A program made the translations under genes and the position numbers. DNA of 64,000 bases from [Actinomadura] parvosata subsp. kistnae. Its GTDB lineage: Bacteria > Actinomycetota > Actinomycetes > Streptosporangiales > Streptosporangiaceae. The stretch is from the NCBI RefSeq assembly GCF_900323885.1, contig NZ_OOHJ01000022.1:496001-560000 (forward strand), read 5' to 3'. Shown here piece by piece: positions 16,701 to 25,711 of the stretch (positions are counted from its first letter, which is position 1; each line of letters opens with the position of its first letter). Below the pieces are notes generated by a model that saw only the letters and a list, made by a program, of their open reading frames with translations, was not told the origin of the DNA and did not search any database.

Positions 16701-16947
16701 GGCCGCCGCTCTCACTCGTGGTGAACGTGATGTCGTCGCGCCCGGCACCCGCCTTGATCACCGCGCCGCCCCCGTCCATGACGGTGACCCGGTCGCCGGT
16801 GATGAGGGTGACGGTCCGCCCGGCGGAGACCTCCCCCTCGGCGGCGGCGGGGCCCGCCACCGCACCGGCGGGGGCGGGTGGCGCGGCGACCAGGGCGGCG
16901 GCGAGCGCTAACGCCCCCGCGGTCCCGCGCTTCGTCCTCATTCGCAT
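13763..16947 (-). CDS. Secreted S8 subtilisin-like serine protease (frameshifted near 14.38 kb)
   Basis: A signal peptide (residues 1-29) leads into a propeptide and a subtilase domain. The catalytic Asp is in VAVLDTGIDATHPDL, the His in GHGTHVASTIAG, and the Ser in GTSMATPHVAGAAA. A long C-terminal region of beta-rich domains follows. The frame from 16947 runs to a stop at 14212 (911 residues), but homologous-looking sequence leaves that frame at GVFGP (about 14.38 kb). It resumes one base out of phase and ends at 13763 with VEQTVIRAYRIA. One added base restores about 1061 residues. The catalytic domain is unaffected. ATG 16947 has GGGAG upstream. It would degrade proteins outside the cell. 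Confidence 0.85.
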
Positions 16948-17123
16948 GTACGTGCTCCCGATCGTGGAAAGCGGATCACTGTCTCTCCACCGATCGGCAC
17001 GATCGCTTTCACGCGGCGTCGGCCCGACCTGAAAGTTTCACCATCGTCAATCCGGGCTGTTAGGCCCTGACCGGCCACGACGCCGTCCTCCGAAAATTGG
17101 GCCCCCGGAGCGCATTGACGAGC

Positions 17124-17143
17124 GGAAAGCGCTTTCCTAGCGT
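17124..17143 (+). promoter_or_regulatory. LacI-type operator and -10 of the pectate lyase gene
   Basis: GGAAAGCGCTTTCC at 17124-17137 is a perfect 14-bp palindrome with central CG, the form typical of LacI-family operators in actinomycetes. It abuts a -10-like TAGCGT at 17138-17143, so a bound repressor would block the promoter of the pectate lyase about 95 bp downstream. The region 16948-17237 between the divergent subtilase and lyase genes holds no gene. No dedicated LacI gene lies beside it, so a global or distant regulator is expected. Confidence 0.6.
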
Positions 17144-17237
17144 CGCTGTCGTTCACTCCCATGCAAGTCGTTCACATACGTGAACGGCTGGCACGCACAG
17201 CACCTACAGACAACCCGCAGTAGGTAGGAGCACACTC

Positions 17238-18187
17238 ATGCGTACATCACGACGTGTCCTGACAGTCGTCACCGGCCTGGCCGCCGCGGCCGCAGGACTG
17301 ACCGCGGCGACCGCGACCCCCGCCGCGGCCGACACCCCGCTGGTCGGCTGGGCCACGCAGGGCGGCGGGACCACCGGCGGCGGCAGCACGCCCCCACGAC
17401 CGTCTCCTCCGCCTCCGCGCTGACGAGCGCCCTGTCGTCCGGCTCCGCCGCCGTGATCAGGGTCTCCGGGACGATCTCCTGCTCCGGCATGCTCCGCGTC
17501 ACCTCGAACAAGACCGTCATCGGCAACGCGGGCGCGACCATCTCCGGGTGCGGCTTCAACGTGTCGCAGGCGTCGAACGTCATCATCCGCAACCTCACCT
17601 TCAGGAACTGGAACGACGACGGCATCAACGTCCAGTACTCGACCCGGGTCTACATCGACCACAACTCCTTCAGCAACGGCTACGACGGCGCCGTGGACAT
17701 CAAGCGGTCCAGCGACTACGTCACCGTCTCCTGGAACCGGTTCTTCGACCACGACAAGACCATGCTGCTCGGCCACAGCGACAGCAACGGCTCCGAGGAC
17801 CGCGGGCACCTGCGGGTGACGTACCACCACAACTGGTTCGACGGCACCAACCAGCGCCACCCGCGCGTGCGCTTCGGCAACCCGGTGCACGTCTTCAACA
17901 ACTACTACGGCAACGTCGGCAGCTACGGCGTCGCCTCCACCCAGGAGGCCGGCGTGCTCGTCGAAGGCAACTACTTCGAGAACACCGACGACCCGTACCA
18001 CCTCGGCGAGGGCAGTTCCCCGGCCGGCAGCCTGGTGGCGCGGAACAACCACTTCGTCAACTCCGGCAGCGGGCAGGCCGGTGGCAGCGTCAAGTCGATC
18101 CCGTACTCGTACTCGCTCGACAGCGCCTCCAGCGTCAAGTCCATCGTGACGGCGGGCGCCGGCGCGGGCCGCATCACCATCCCCTGA
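17238..18187 (+). CDS. Secreted PL1 pectate lyase (frameshifted at 17.39 kb)
   Basis: A signal peptide (about residues 1-31, ending AAADTP) is followed by GWATQGGGTTGG, the standard mature start of actinobacterial pectate lyases. The first frame stops at 17423 after a run of five C at 17391-17395. The correct continuation (TTVSSASALTSAL...VIRVSG) is one base out of phase and runs to 18187. Adding one base restores 316 residues. The parallel beta-helix region is intact, with DGAVDIKRSSDYVTVSWNRF, the DHDKTMLLGHSD segment and NQRHPRVRFG carrying the catalytic-type Arg. It would cleave polygalacturonate by beta-elimination outside the cell, fitting the pectin/arabinan theme of the window. Start ATG 17238 has AGGAG upstream. 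Confidence 0.88.
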
Positions 18188-18235
18188 CCGCCTGCCCCGG
18201 GTCGTGAGCGCGGCCGGCCGCCCGCGCTCACGGCC

Positions 18236-19409
18236 TCACCGCGACGTGACCCCGAGGGGGCTGCGGGGCCCGGCAGCGGGGCGGGGCGCAGGGCGCGGGC
18301 CAGGCCGGCCGCCACCGGGGCGACCGCCATCGCGGCGAGGGCGGTCAGCAGGGCGTAGCCGTACGGGCCGCTCTGCGAGGCGTGGTCGTAGTGGCGCAAA
18401 CCGACCAGCAGGTAGACGGACCAGATCAGCAGCGGCCCCGCGAGCCCGGCGACGACGCCCGTCCCCGTGCTTCGCTCCCGCCACGCCGTCCAGGCCGCGA
18501 TGGCGGCGACCAGCGCGGCCGGACCGTACAGGCCCATCTCGAACTCGGGGAGGTCCATCATCCAGCCGCCCGTCGCCTCCTCCGCCGTGAACAGCAGGAC
18601 GAAGGCGGACAGCCCCACCCAGATGCCGGGGCGCCCGAGGGCCGCCGTGGCGCCCGCGGCGCCGATCGCGCCGCCCGCGAGGGCGGCGAGCAGGGCGAGC
18701 AGCGCCTCCCGCGACCCCGCCCCGAGCGCCTGCGCGTACTGGACGGGCCCGCCGGCCACGACGCACCCGAGCCAGGCGGCCAGCGGCACGGCGACGAACC
18801 CGCCGCGCTCCCGAGTCGCGACCGACCTCCCGCGCTCCCCGGCCGCGACCCGCCCCTCACGCTCCCTGAGCACTCTGGTCGCCGTCAGCGTGGCCACGAC
18901 GACCGCGGCGGCGGGGTACCAGGCGGCCCTGGTCAGGTCGCGGTAGAGGCCGGGGCCGTCCCACTCGTGGTAGTCCTCCCACAGCGTCATCCCCGCCGCC
19001 TTCGCGATGACGAGCTGCGCGCAGCACAGCACGGCCCCGAGCACACCGGCCGTCACCAGCGTGCGGGTGGCGGGCCGGCCCCAGCGGGCAGCTCGCGGGC
19101 GGCGAGCACGTAGGCGAGCACGGCGCCGGCCGGCCAGCCGGGCCAGCCGGCCATGGCGTCGGCGAAGTCGGCGCCGTCCGGGCTGTGGCCCTGCACGAAC
19201 AGCAGGCCGAGCACGACCGCCGTCGCGCTGCCGCACAGGGTGGCGACGGCCGCCCTGGCGGGCCGGTCGCGCAGCAGGAGCCCGGCGGCCAGCCCGGTCA
19301 GCAGCCCGGCGGGCTCGGGACGGCCGGCGAGGTAGAGGAGCGCCGCCAGCCCCGGCGCCACGACGAGCGTCACGCCCGCCGCGAGGAGGGGCCTCCAAGG
19401 ATTCGGCAT
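18236..19409 (-). CDS. Multi-pass membrane protein of unknown function (probably two frameshifts)
   Basis: From ATG 19409 a hydrophobic protein (MPNPWRPLLAAGVTLVV) is open to 19053, but the membrane-protein pattern continues one base out of phase from about 19.08 kb. That stretch runs TLVTAGVLGAVLCCAQLVIA, WYPAAAVVVATLT, GIWVGLSAFVLLF and so on, down to about 18.26 kb. A second one-base correction near 18.26 kb would end the protein at 18236 instead of running under the pectate lyase gene. The result would be about 391 residues with roughly 8-10 helices. No family was recognised. The 3' end is uncertain. It is convergent with the pectate lyase and divergent from the P450 gene. Confidence 0.45.
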
Positions 19410-19523
19410 GAAAGCAGCAAATCATGCTTGATCCTTCGGCGCGAGGAGGTTGAGTCGCTTGACTTAACTCAGCGCGGTGACTTGGATGACTCAGGACCAC
19501 CGTCGTGTCAAGGGAGTGTGACC

Positions 19524-20723
19524 GTGACCGAAGCGCCCGAATACCCCTTCCGCAACCCCACCGCGCTGGAGCCGCCGCAGGAGTGGGCCGAGCTGCGGCA
19601 GGGCTGCCCCGTGGCGCCGGTCCGGCTGGCCAGCGGCGACACCGCGCTGCTGCTCACGAGGTACGACGACGTCAAGCAGGTCCTGTCGGACCCGCGCTTC
19701 ACCCGGCAGCTCGACGCCGAGGACGCCGCCCGGGTCACCGCCAACGAGTCGGGCGGCGTGTTCGGCGCCACCACCGCCGGCGGCATGACCGGGGAGAACC
19801 ACCGGGCATGGCGGCAGCTCGTGGGCAAGGCGTTCACCGCCAAGCGGGTAACCGCGATGCAGCCCAGGATCCAGGAGATGGCCGAGCTGCTCGTCGAGCG
19901 GATGGTGGCCGAGGGGGCGCCGGGCGACCTGGTGTCGGCGGTCGGGTTCCCGCTGCCGGTGTGGGCGATCTGCGACCTGCTGGGGGTGCCCGACTCCGAC
20001 CGCGAGAAGTTCGCGTACTGGTCGGACACGATGCTGAGCATGACCAGGTTCACGCAGGAGGAGATCGACACCGCGCAGGCCGAGTTCGACGGGTATCTCG
20101 TGGCGCTGGTCGAGGGCAAGCGGGCCGAGCCGGGCGACGACCTGGTCAGCGAGCTGCTGTCGTACGTGGAGGGCCTGGACGGGCGGCTGACCGAGCAGCT
20201 CATGCTGGCCACGGCCAAGGGCCTGCTGGTGGCCGGGCACGAGACCACCGCGAACATGATCGGCAAGATGATGGCGCTGCTGCTGGCCGACCGGGGCAGG
20301 TGGGAGGCGCTGCTGGCCGACCGCGCGCTGATCCGCACGGCGGCGGAGGAGGCGCTGCGCTTCGACGCGAACCCCGGCTTCGGCATGCCCCGCTACCTCA
20401 CCGAGGAGGTCGAGGTGGCCGGCCAGAAGCTGCCGCGGGGCACGACCGTGATCTGCAGCATGGCCTCGGCCAACCGCGACGATCGGCAGTTCGAGGCGGC
20501 CGGCGAGATGCGGCTGGACCGCTCGCCGAACCCACACCTGGCCTTCGGCGTCGGCCCGCACTCCTGCATCGGCCAGTCGCTGGCCCGCACCGAGCTGCAG
20601 ACCGTGCTGAAGGTGCTGCTGGAGCGGCTGCCCACGCTGGAGCTGGCGATCCCGGCCGCCGAGCTGCCGCGCCGCGAGGGCCTGATCGTGGGCGGATTGG
20701 AGCGGGTCCCCGTACGGTGGTGA
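19524..20723 (+). CDS. Cytochrome P450
   Basis: This is a complete 399-residue bacterial P450. The I-helix motif AGHETT lies at 237-242, ExxR (EALR) in EEALRFDANPGFGMPRYL, and the heme loop FGVGPHSCIGQSLA has its ligand Cys at 348. GTG 19524 is chosen because AGGGAG ends seven bases upstream; another GTG at 19518 is too close to it. The gene is followed at once by a TetR gene with two bases between stop and start, so the two are probably co-transcribed. No ferredoxin gene is adjacent. The substrate is unknown. Confidence 0.94.
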   Translation: MTEAPEYPFRNPTALEPPQEWAELRQGCPVAPVRLASGDTALLLTRYDDVKQVLSDPRFTRQLDAEDAARVTANESGGVFGATTAGGMTGENHRAWRQLVGKAFTAKRVTAMQPRIQEMAELLVERMVAEGAPGDLVSAVGFPLPVWAICDLLGVPDSDREKFAYWSDTMLSMTRFTQEEIDTAQAEFDGYLVALVEGKRAEPGDDLVSELLSYVEGLDGRLTEQLMLATAKGLLVAGHETTANMIGKMMALLLADRGRWEALLADRALIRTAAEEALRFDANPGFGMPRYLTEEVEVAGQKLPRGTTVICSMASANRDDRQFEAAGEMRLDRSPNPHLAFGVGPHSCIGQSLARTELQTVLKVLLERLPTLELAIPAAELPRREGLIVGGLERVPVRW

Positions 20724-20725
20724 GC

Positions 20726-21451
20726 ATGTCCTCCACCGAAACCGCGCGCACGCGGCCCGGCCGGGGCCCGCGGCGCGGCCCCGACAGCGGCTCCGACGGC
20801 GGTCCCGGCAGGGCGGGCCGCTCCCGCGACACCCGCGAGGCGATCCTCGACGCCGCCGAGCGGCTCTTCGCCGAGCACGGCGTGGGCGAGGTGTCCAACC
20901 GGCAGATCGGCCAGGCGGCGGGCCAGGCGAACAACTTCGCCGTCGGCTACCACTTCGGCACCAAGGCCGACCTGGTGCGGGCGATCGTGCGCCGCCACAC
21001 CGCCGTGACGGAGGAGCGCCGCACGCGCATGCTGGCGCAGATCAAGGACCCGGACGACCCGCGCGCGTGGATCGCCTGCCTGGTACGGCCCGCCACCGGC
21101 CAGCTCGACGCCCTGGGCGTGCCGAGCTGGCGGGCCCGCTGCCTGGCGCAGTTCGACACGGTGCCGTCCCTGCGGCAGATCGTCGTCGAGGAGTCGGTGG
21201 CGACGCCGTCGATGGTGCGCACGCTGGAGGGCATGTTCCGGCTGCTGCCCGACCTGCCGGAGGAGGTGCACAGGGAGCGCGGCGACATGAGCCGCCTGCT
21301 GGTGGTGCACACGCTGGCCGAGCGCGAGCGGGCCCTGCACGAGCGGCCGGACGACAGGCACGCGAGCTGGGACGCCACGGCCGCCGGCCTCATCGACGCG
21401 CTGGCGGGCCTCTGGCTGGCCCCCGTGACGGCGAGGAGCGTTCCTGGGTGA
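20726..21451 (+). CDS. TetR-family regulator downstream of P450
   Basis: This 241-residue regulator has a long basic, Gly-rich N-terminal extension of about 33 residues before the TetR DNA-binding domain (TREAILDAAERLFAEHG, then the helix-turn-helix QIGQAAGQANNFAVGYHFGTKADLV). The C-terminal ligand domain gives no clue to the effector. ATG 20726 lies two bases after the P450 stop; an in-frame GTG at 20720 would overlap that stop (GTGA). It most likely controls the P450 gene in the same transcript. Confidence 0.9.
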   Translation: MSSTETARTRPGRGPRRGPDSGSDGGPGRAGRSRDTREAILDAAERLFAEHGVGEVSNRQIGQAAGQANNFAVGYHFGTKADLVRAIVRRHTAVTEERRTRMLAQIKDPDDPRAWIACLVRPATGQLDALGVPSWRARCLAQFDTVPSLRQIVVEESVATPSMVRTLEGMFRLLPDLPEEVHRERGDMSRLLVVHTLAERERALHERPDDRHASWDATAAGLIDALAGLWLAPVTARSVPG

Positions 21452-21573
21452 AAGCTGTCAAGTCTGAGCTGCGGAAATGTCGATTTCCCAGTTGAGACCC
21501 AGCTTTCAGCCAGGTAGAGAGCTTAAGGTGAGCCCCCTCACCGATCAGGGCCGATCTTTACGGGGGCGCCGGC

Positions 21574-23208
21574 ATGTCCGTCGAAGGTGCCGCGCGGCGG
21601 GTGCGCGGCAACGACTACCGCGTGCTGCGACCGCCGGAGCGCTTCACGCCCGAGCTGCGGGTCAGCGTGATCATCCCGGCCTACGGCGCGCAGGACAAGC
21701 TGGATCTGGTGCTGCAGGGGCTGGCCCGGCAGACGTACCCGGCGGAGCTGACCGAGATCATCGTCGTGGACAACGGCAGCACGCCCCCGCTGCGGCTCCC
21801 GGACGGCACCTCCGCGCGGCTGGTGCGGTGCGAGCGGCCGGGCCGGGCGGCGGCCCGCAACGCCGGGCTGGCCGAGGCCACCGGCGACGTGATCCACTGG
21901 CTGGACTCCGACGTCGTGCTCACGCCCGGCGCGGTCGAGGCGCACATGCGCTGGCACCACGCCGCGCCCTACCTGTCCGTCACCGGGTACATCCGGTTCA
22001 CCGCCGCGCCGCTGCCCGCCGTCCTGCCGGACGACCTGGAGGCGGCGTTCGAGCCGGCCGAGCCGCACGCGTGGCTGGTCGGCCTCGTGGAGCGGACGGA
22101 GGGGCTGACGAACAACCCGGTGCGGCCGTTCAGCCTGCACGTCGGCGGCGCCACGTCCGTCAGCGCCCGCCTCGTCGAGGCGGCCGGGCCCATGGACGAG
22201 GACCTGATCCTCGGCCAGGACACCGAGATGGGGTTCCGGCTCTACCAGGCGGGGGCAGTGTTCGTGCCCGAGCCGCGGGCCCGCGCCTACCACCTCGGCC
22301 CGACCATGCGCATGCGTGACCAGCAGCGCATCGACCGGGTCAGCCACGCGTTCGTGGCCGACCGCATCCCGGCCTACCAGTGGCTGCGCACGCATCCGGC
22401 GCGGCGCTGGAAGGTGCCGAACGTGACCGCCGTCCTCGACGGCACCGCCGGCTACGAGGCCGTGCGCGCGGCCGTGGACGCGCTGCTCGCCTCGACCGTG
22501 GCGGACCTGTCCGTGGTGCTGGTCGGCCCGTGGGACACCCTCGACCGCGACCGCCGCGCCCCGCTCCAGGACCCGGACCTGGACCTGGTGCTGGTGCACG
22601 GCCACTACGAGCATGAGAGCCGGGTGCTGCTGGCGACCCGGGAGGAGGTGCACCCGTCCGTCCCGTTCGTGCTGCGCCTGCCGCCGGGCTGGGTGCCGGG
22701 CGAGGACAGCGTGGCCAGGCTGCTGAATCTGGCCCGCGCCGAAGGGCTCGGCCTGGTCCAGGTGCTGTTGGCGGAGACGCCCGGCGGGGTCGTCGCGGCC
22801 CGGCTCGAACGCGTCTCCGCCCTGGCCCGCGCCCGGCTCGTCGCCCGCCCCGGCGAGCCGCTCGACGACGCCGTGGACGACGTGTCCGGGGTGCGCTGGG
22901 TCGTCGGGGAGGAGTACGGCTTCGGGAACGAGCCGGTCGAGCTCGTGGGGCGGCGGGCCGCGTACCGGGCGAGGGTGCGGGCCGAGGCGGAGGCGGCCCG
23001 GCTGGCGAAGGAGGCCGAGCGGCTGCGCGCCCAGGTCGCCAAGTGGCGGGACGAGGCGGCCCGCTGGCGCAGGAGCACCGTGGAGCTGCGGCGCGAGGTC
23101 GGCACGCTGCGCCGCCAGCTCCATGTGGCGCGGCGCGGCCAGGACGGGGTGCGCGCGGTCCTGGCCCGGCGCATGAAGCGCGTCCTGACCAAGCGGACGC
23201 GCGGCTGA
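21574..23208 (+). CDS. Family 2 glycosyltransferase with C-terminal coiled coil
   Basis: The 544-residue protein begins with a GT-A fold of family 2: RVSVIIPAYGAQDKLDLVLQ (about 29-48), the IIVVDNGST segment, GRAAARNAGL and the metal-binding region HWLDSDVVL. A ca. 200-residue middle region follows, and then a strongly charged heptad-like C-terminal stretch (about 468-525, rich in AEAARLAKEAERLRAQVAKW) predicted to be a coiled coil. No membrane helix is seen. It probably adds sugars to a cell-envelope polymer or secondary product; acceptor and donor are unknown. It is a single gene, and the 122 bp before it shows no clear signal. Confidence 0.88.
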   Translation: MSVEGAARRVRGNDYRVLRPPERFTPELRVSVIIPAYGAQDKLDLVLQGLARQTYPAELTEIIVVDNGSTPPLRLPDGTSARLVRCERPGRAAARNAGLAEATGDVIHWLDSDVVLTPGAVEAHMRWHHAAPYLSVTGYIRFTAAPLPAVLPDDLEAAFEPAEPHAWLVGLVERTEGLTNNPVRPFSLHVGGATSVSARLVEAAGPMDEDLILGQDTEMGFRLYQAGAVFVPEPRARAYHLGPTMRMRDQQRIDRVSHAFVADRIPAYQWLRTHPARRWKVPNVTAVLDGTAGYEAVRAAVDALLASTVADLSVVLVGPWDTLDRDRRAPLQDPDLDLVLVHGHYEHESRVLLATREEVHPSVPFVLRLPPGWVPGEDSVARLLNLARAEGLGLVQVLLAETPGGVVAARLERVSALARARLVARPGEPLDDAVDDVSGVRWVVGEEYGFGNEPVELVGRRAAYRARVRAEAEAARLAKEAERLRAQVAKWRDEAARWRRSTVELRREVGTLRRQLHVARRGQDGVRAVLARRMKRVLTKRTRG

Positions 23209-23481
23209 GCAAGGCCCGTTCTACCGATAAATGCGCATATAACGGTATTTACAGGCTGGATTGACACAGCGGCCCCACGAATCTCGCAGCCGCCGCCCAA
23301 CCGGAATCAACCGAGGGCATCTCAGCTCGTGGCCCGCGCTTTAGGATCCGTGTATGCGGGGCAGACATAGGCAATTACGGACACGCACAATCTGACAGAC
23401 GTCGCGACCCAAAGCAGGGCTGAAACTTCTCGGGGCTTCTCTCCGTTCTGCGGTTAAGAAAATCGCCAACTGTGAGGCATT
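23209..23481. other. AT-richer intergenic region before the vWA/tubulin operon
   Basis: These 273 bp hold no gene on either strand. They are clearly less GC-rich than their surroundings, especially 23218-23260 and 23335-23465, and likely carry the promoter of the six-gene operon that starts at 23482. TACCGATAAA at 23222-23231 is the exact reverse complement of ten bases of the abfA operator, but lacks a second half-site. No terminator hairpin was evident. Confidence 0.6.
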
Positions 23482-25704
23482 GTGCGCGTCACTTCATCCC
23501 TCAGGTTTCTTTTCGCGCTCACCGTGACCACCGCCGCGGCTCTTTTCCCCACGGCCGCGCAGGCCGCTCCCCCGTCCGACGTCAAGCCCGTCCGCGTCGT
23601 CATCCTCGTCGACGAGTCGGGCAGCCTGAAGGACCAGGACGTCAAGCGGGAGCGGGCCGCCGCCCAGCTCATCGCGCTCAGCGAGCTCTCACCGAAGTCG
23701 CAGGTGGCGGTGGTGGGCTTCGGCAGCTCCAACGGCCCCGGGCAGTCCGCGGTCGACATCGTGTGCCCGCTGACCGGGGTGGAGACCGCACAAGACCGCG
23801 AGTCCCTGGGCCGGTGCGTGGAGCGGCTGCGCCTGCGCGGCACCGAGGAGGGCAACGACACCGACCACGCCGCCGCCCTGGAGCAGGCGCTCGACATCAT
23901 GGGCAAGCCCGACGACCAGCAGCGCGCCAAGATCGTGTTCCTGCTGACCGACGGCGTGCTCGACGTGCGCCACAGCCCCCAGTACGGCGCCGACGAGCAG
24001 GCCCGCAACGCCAACGCCCAGGCGCAGATCACCCGCAGCCTCGGCGACGCCAAGCAGGGCCAGGTGCAGATCTGGCCGCTCGGCTTCGGCTCGGCCGACA
24101 AGTCGGCGCTCGACGCGTTCGCGGCGGGCGGCTGGACCCAGCCCTGCGGCGACCAGAAGACGACCACGCCGACCGCCCGCGTCGTCGCCACGTCGGCCGA
24201 CGTGGAGCGCTCGCTGCTGGAGGCGTTCGCCTACGCCAGGTGCGCCGGCATCGAGAAGTCCGTGAGCGACTCGCTCGACGCGGGCGCCACCGTCGACCTG
24301 CACGTCAACATCCCGATCATCGCCACCGACGGCTCGATCGTGGTGGTCAAGCGCGACAAGCGCATCCAGGTCACCTACTTCGACCCCGACGGCGCCCAGG
24401 TGCCCAAGCAGGGCGAGATGAAGGAGTCGACGTTCCAGGCCGCCGGCGAGGCGGGCCCGGTCGAGTCGCTGCGCATCCGCAACCCGCTGCCCGGCCAGTG
24501 GCGCATCCAGCTCAAGTCCCCGCCAGGGGTCAGCCGGCAGGAGGTCAGCGCCACCGTCGTCTGGCAGGGCGCGCTGCGGGCGTCCATCTCGCTGAGCAAC
24601 CCCCGCCCGCGCCCCGGCGAGCAGGTGAACGTGCGGCTGCGCCTGCAGACCAGGACGGGCACGATCACCGACCCCGAGGCGCTGGCGGGCCTGCGCTTCA
24701 GCGCGCGCATGTCCGGCGACGGCTTCCAGGAGGCGCCGGTGGAGCTGGGCGACACCGGCGAGGGGGCCGACCGGGCCCAGGGCGACGGCGAGTACTCCGG
24801 CCAGGTCGTCATCCCGGCCACCGCCACCGGCGCGCTGGCCTTCGTCGGCAAGGTGACCGGGCCCGGCGTGGCGGGCGACGAACGGCCGTACGCGACCCGC
24901 ATCGCCGGGCCGGCCGACCACCTGCGGGCCCAGGTGGAGCTCCCGGCGGTCACCGTCGAGCCGGGCGGCACGGTGGCCGGCACCGTCCGGGTCACCAACG
25001 ACGCCGCGCCCGTCCAGCTCGGCCTGCGGCTGGTGGACGTGCCCGGCACCGTCAGCCTGTCCGCGCCGCAGCTCCAGGCCGCCACCGGCAGCTCCGAGCA
25101 GGGCTTCGAGCTGCGCGTCGCCGCCGACGCCGGGCAGGGCCCGGTGGGCGGCTCGATCCAGGTGCTCGACCCGGCCGGGCAGGTCGTGGCCGAGGAGTTC
25201 GTGGACGTCGACGTGCAGCCGCCGACGCCGCTGTGGCAGCGGGCGCTCCAGGCTCTGCTGATCATCCTCGTGGTCCTGGCGCTGGTGCTGCCGTTCCTGC
25301 TGGCCAGGCGGCGGGCGCGGCGGCGGGCCGCCGACCCGAGCGAGCTGACGCTGCACCTGTTCGACCGGCCGGGCGAGCCGTACATCAGCCGGCTGCAGGC
25401 GCCGCTGGGCGAAGGGCCCGAGTTCACGTTCGAGGTCAGCGACGGCCGGCTGGTCCGCACGTACGGGAGCGGCTACGCCGTGCGGCGCGGCCAGGGCCGT
25501 ACGGTGCTGGTGCGCGACCCGTCGGGGCAGGAGCTCGACCCGCTCGTCCCCGGCCGGCCGATCGCCCTGCCGAACGGCATGTACCTCGGCGTGGACGACG
25601 GCCGGACCAGGGGCGGCGGCGCCGAGCAGCCCGCGTACGGAGCCGCGGAGCCGTACCAGAGCAGGACGACCCACCGACCGATGCCAGGCGACGACCTGTT
25701 GTGA
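23482..25704 (+). CDS. Exported vWA-domain protein with single membrane anchor
   Basis: The 740-residue protein has a Sec signal (residues 1-29), then a von Willebrand A domain with the metal-site motif DESGS at 44-48 and FLLTDGVLD further on. Two or three beta-sandwich-like modules follow (about 240-580). A membrane helix (about 588-610, LLIILVVLALVLPFLLA) is followed by a basic stop-transfer RRRARRR and a ca. 125-residue cytoplasmic tail. The vWA domain should thus face outward while the tail faces the tubulin-like protein encoded seven bases downstream. GTG 23482 has GAGG upstream. It probably acts as sensor or ligand-binding scaffold of the system; this is inference. Confidence 0.88.
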   Translation: MRVTSSLRFLFALTVTTAAALFPTAAQAAPPSDVKPVRVVILVDESGSLKDQDVKRERAAAQLIALSELSPKSQVAVVGFGSSNGPGQSAVDIVCPLTGVETAQDRESLGRCVERLRLRGTEEGNDTDHAAALEQALDIMGKPDDQQRAKIVFLLTDGVLDVRHSPQYGADEQARNANAQAQITRSLGDAKQGQVQIWPLGFGSADKSALDAFAAGGWTQPCGDQKTTTPTARVVATSADVERSLLEAFAYARCAGIEKSVSDSLDAGATVDLHVNIPIIATDGSIVVVKRDKRIQVTYFDPDGAQVPKQGEMKESTFQAAGEAGPVESLRIRNPLPGQWRIQLKSPPGVSRQEVSATVVWQGALRASISLSNPRPRPGEQVNVRLRLQTRTGTITDPEALAGLRFSARMSGDGFQEAPVELGDTGEGADRAQGDGEYSGQVVIPATATGALAFVGKVTGPGVAGDERPYATRIAGPADHLRAQVELPAVTVEPGGTVAGTVRVTNDAAPVQLGLRLVDVPGTVSLSAPQLQAATGSSEQGFELRVAADAGQGPVGGSIQVLDPAGQVVAEEFVDVDVQPPTPLWQRALQALLIILVVLALVLPFLLARRRARRRAADPSELTLHLFDRPGEPYISRLQAPLGEGPEFTFEVSDGRLVRTYGSGYAVRRGQGRTVLVRDPSGQELDPLVPGRPIALPNGMYLGVDDGRTRGGGAEQPAYGAAEPYQSRTTHRPMPGDDLL

Positions 25705-25711
25705 GGGATGC

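Noticed and set aside
23222..23231. Exact match to ten bases of the abfA operator in the gap before the vWA operon
   Set aside because: It lacks the second half-site and has no sugar-related gene beside it; a single ten-base match may be chance.
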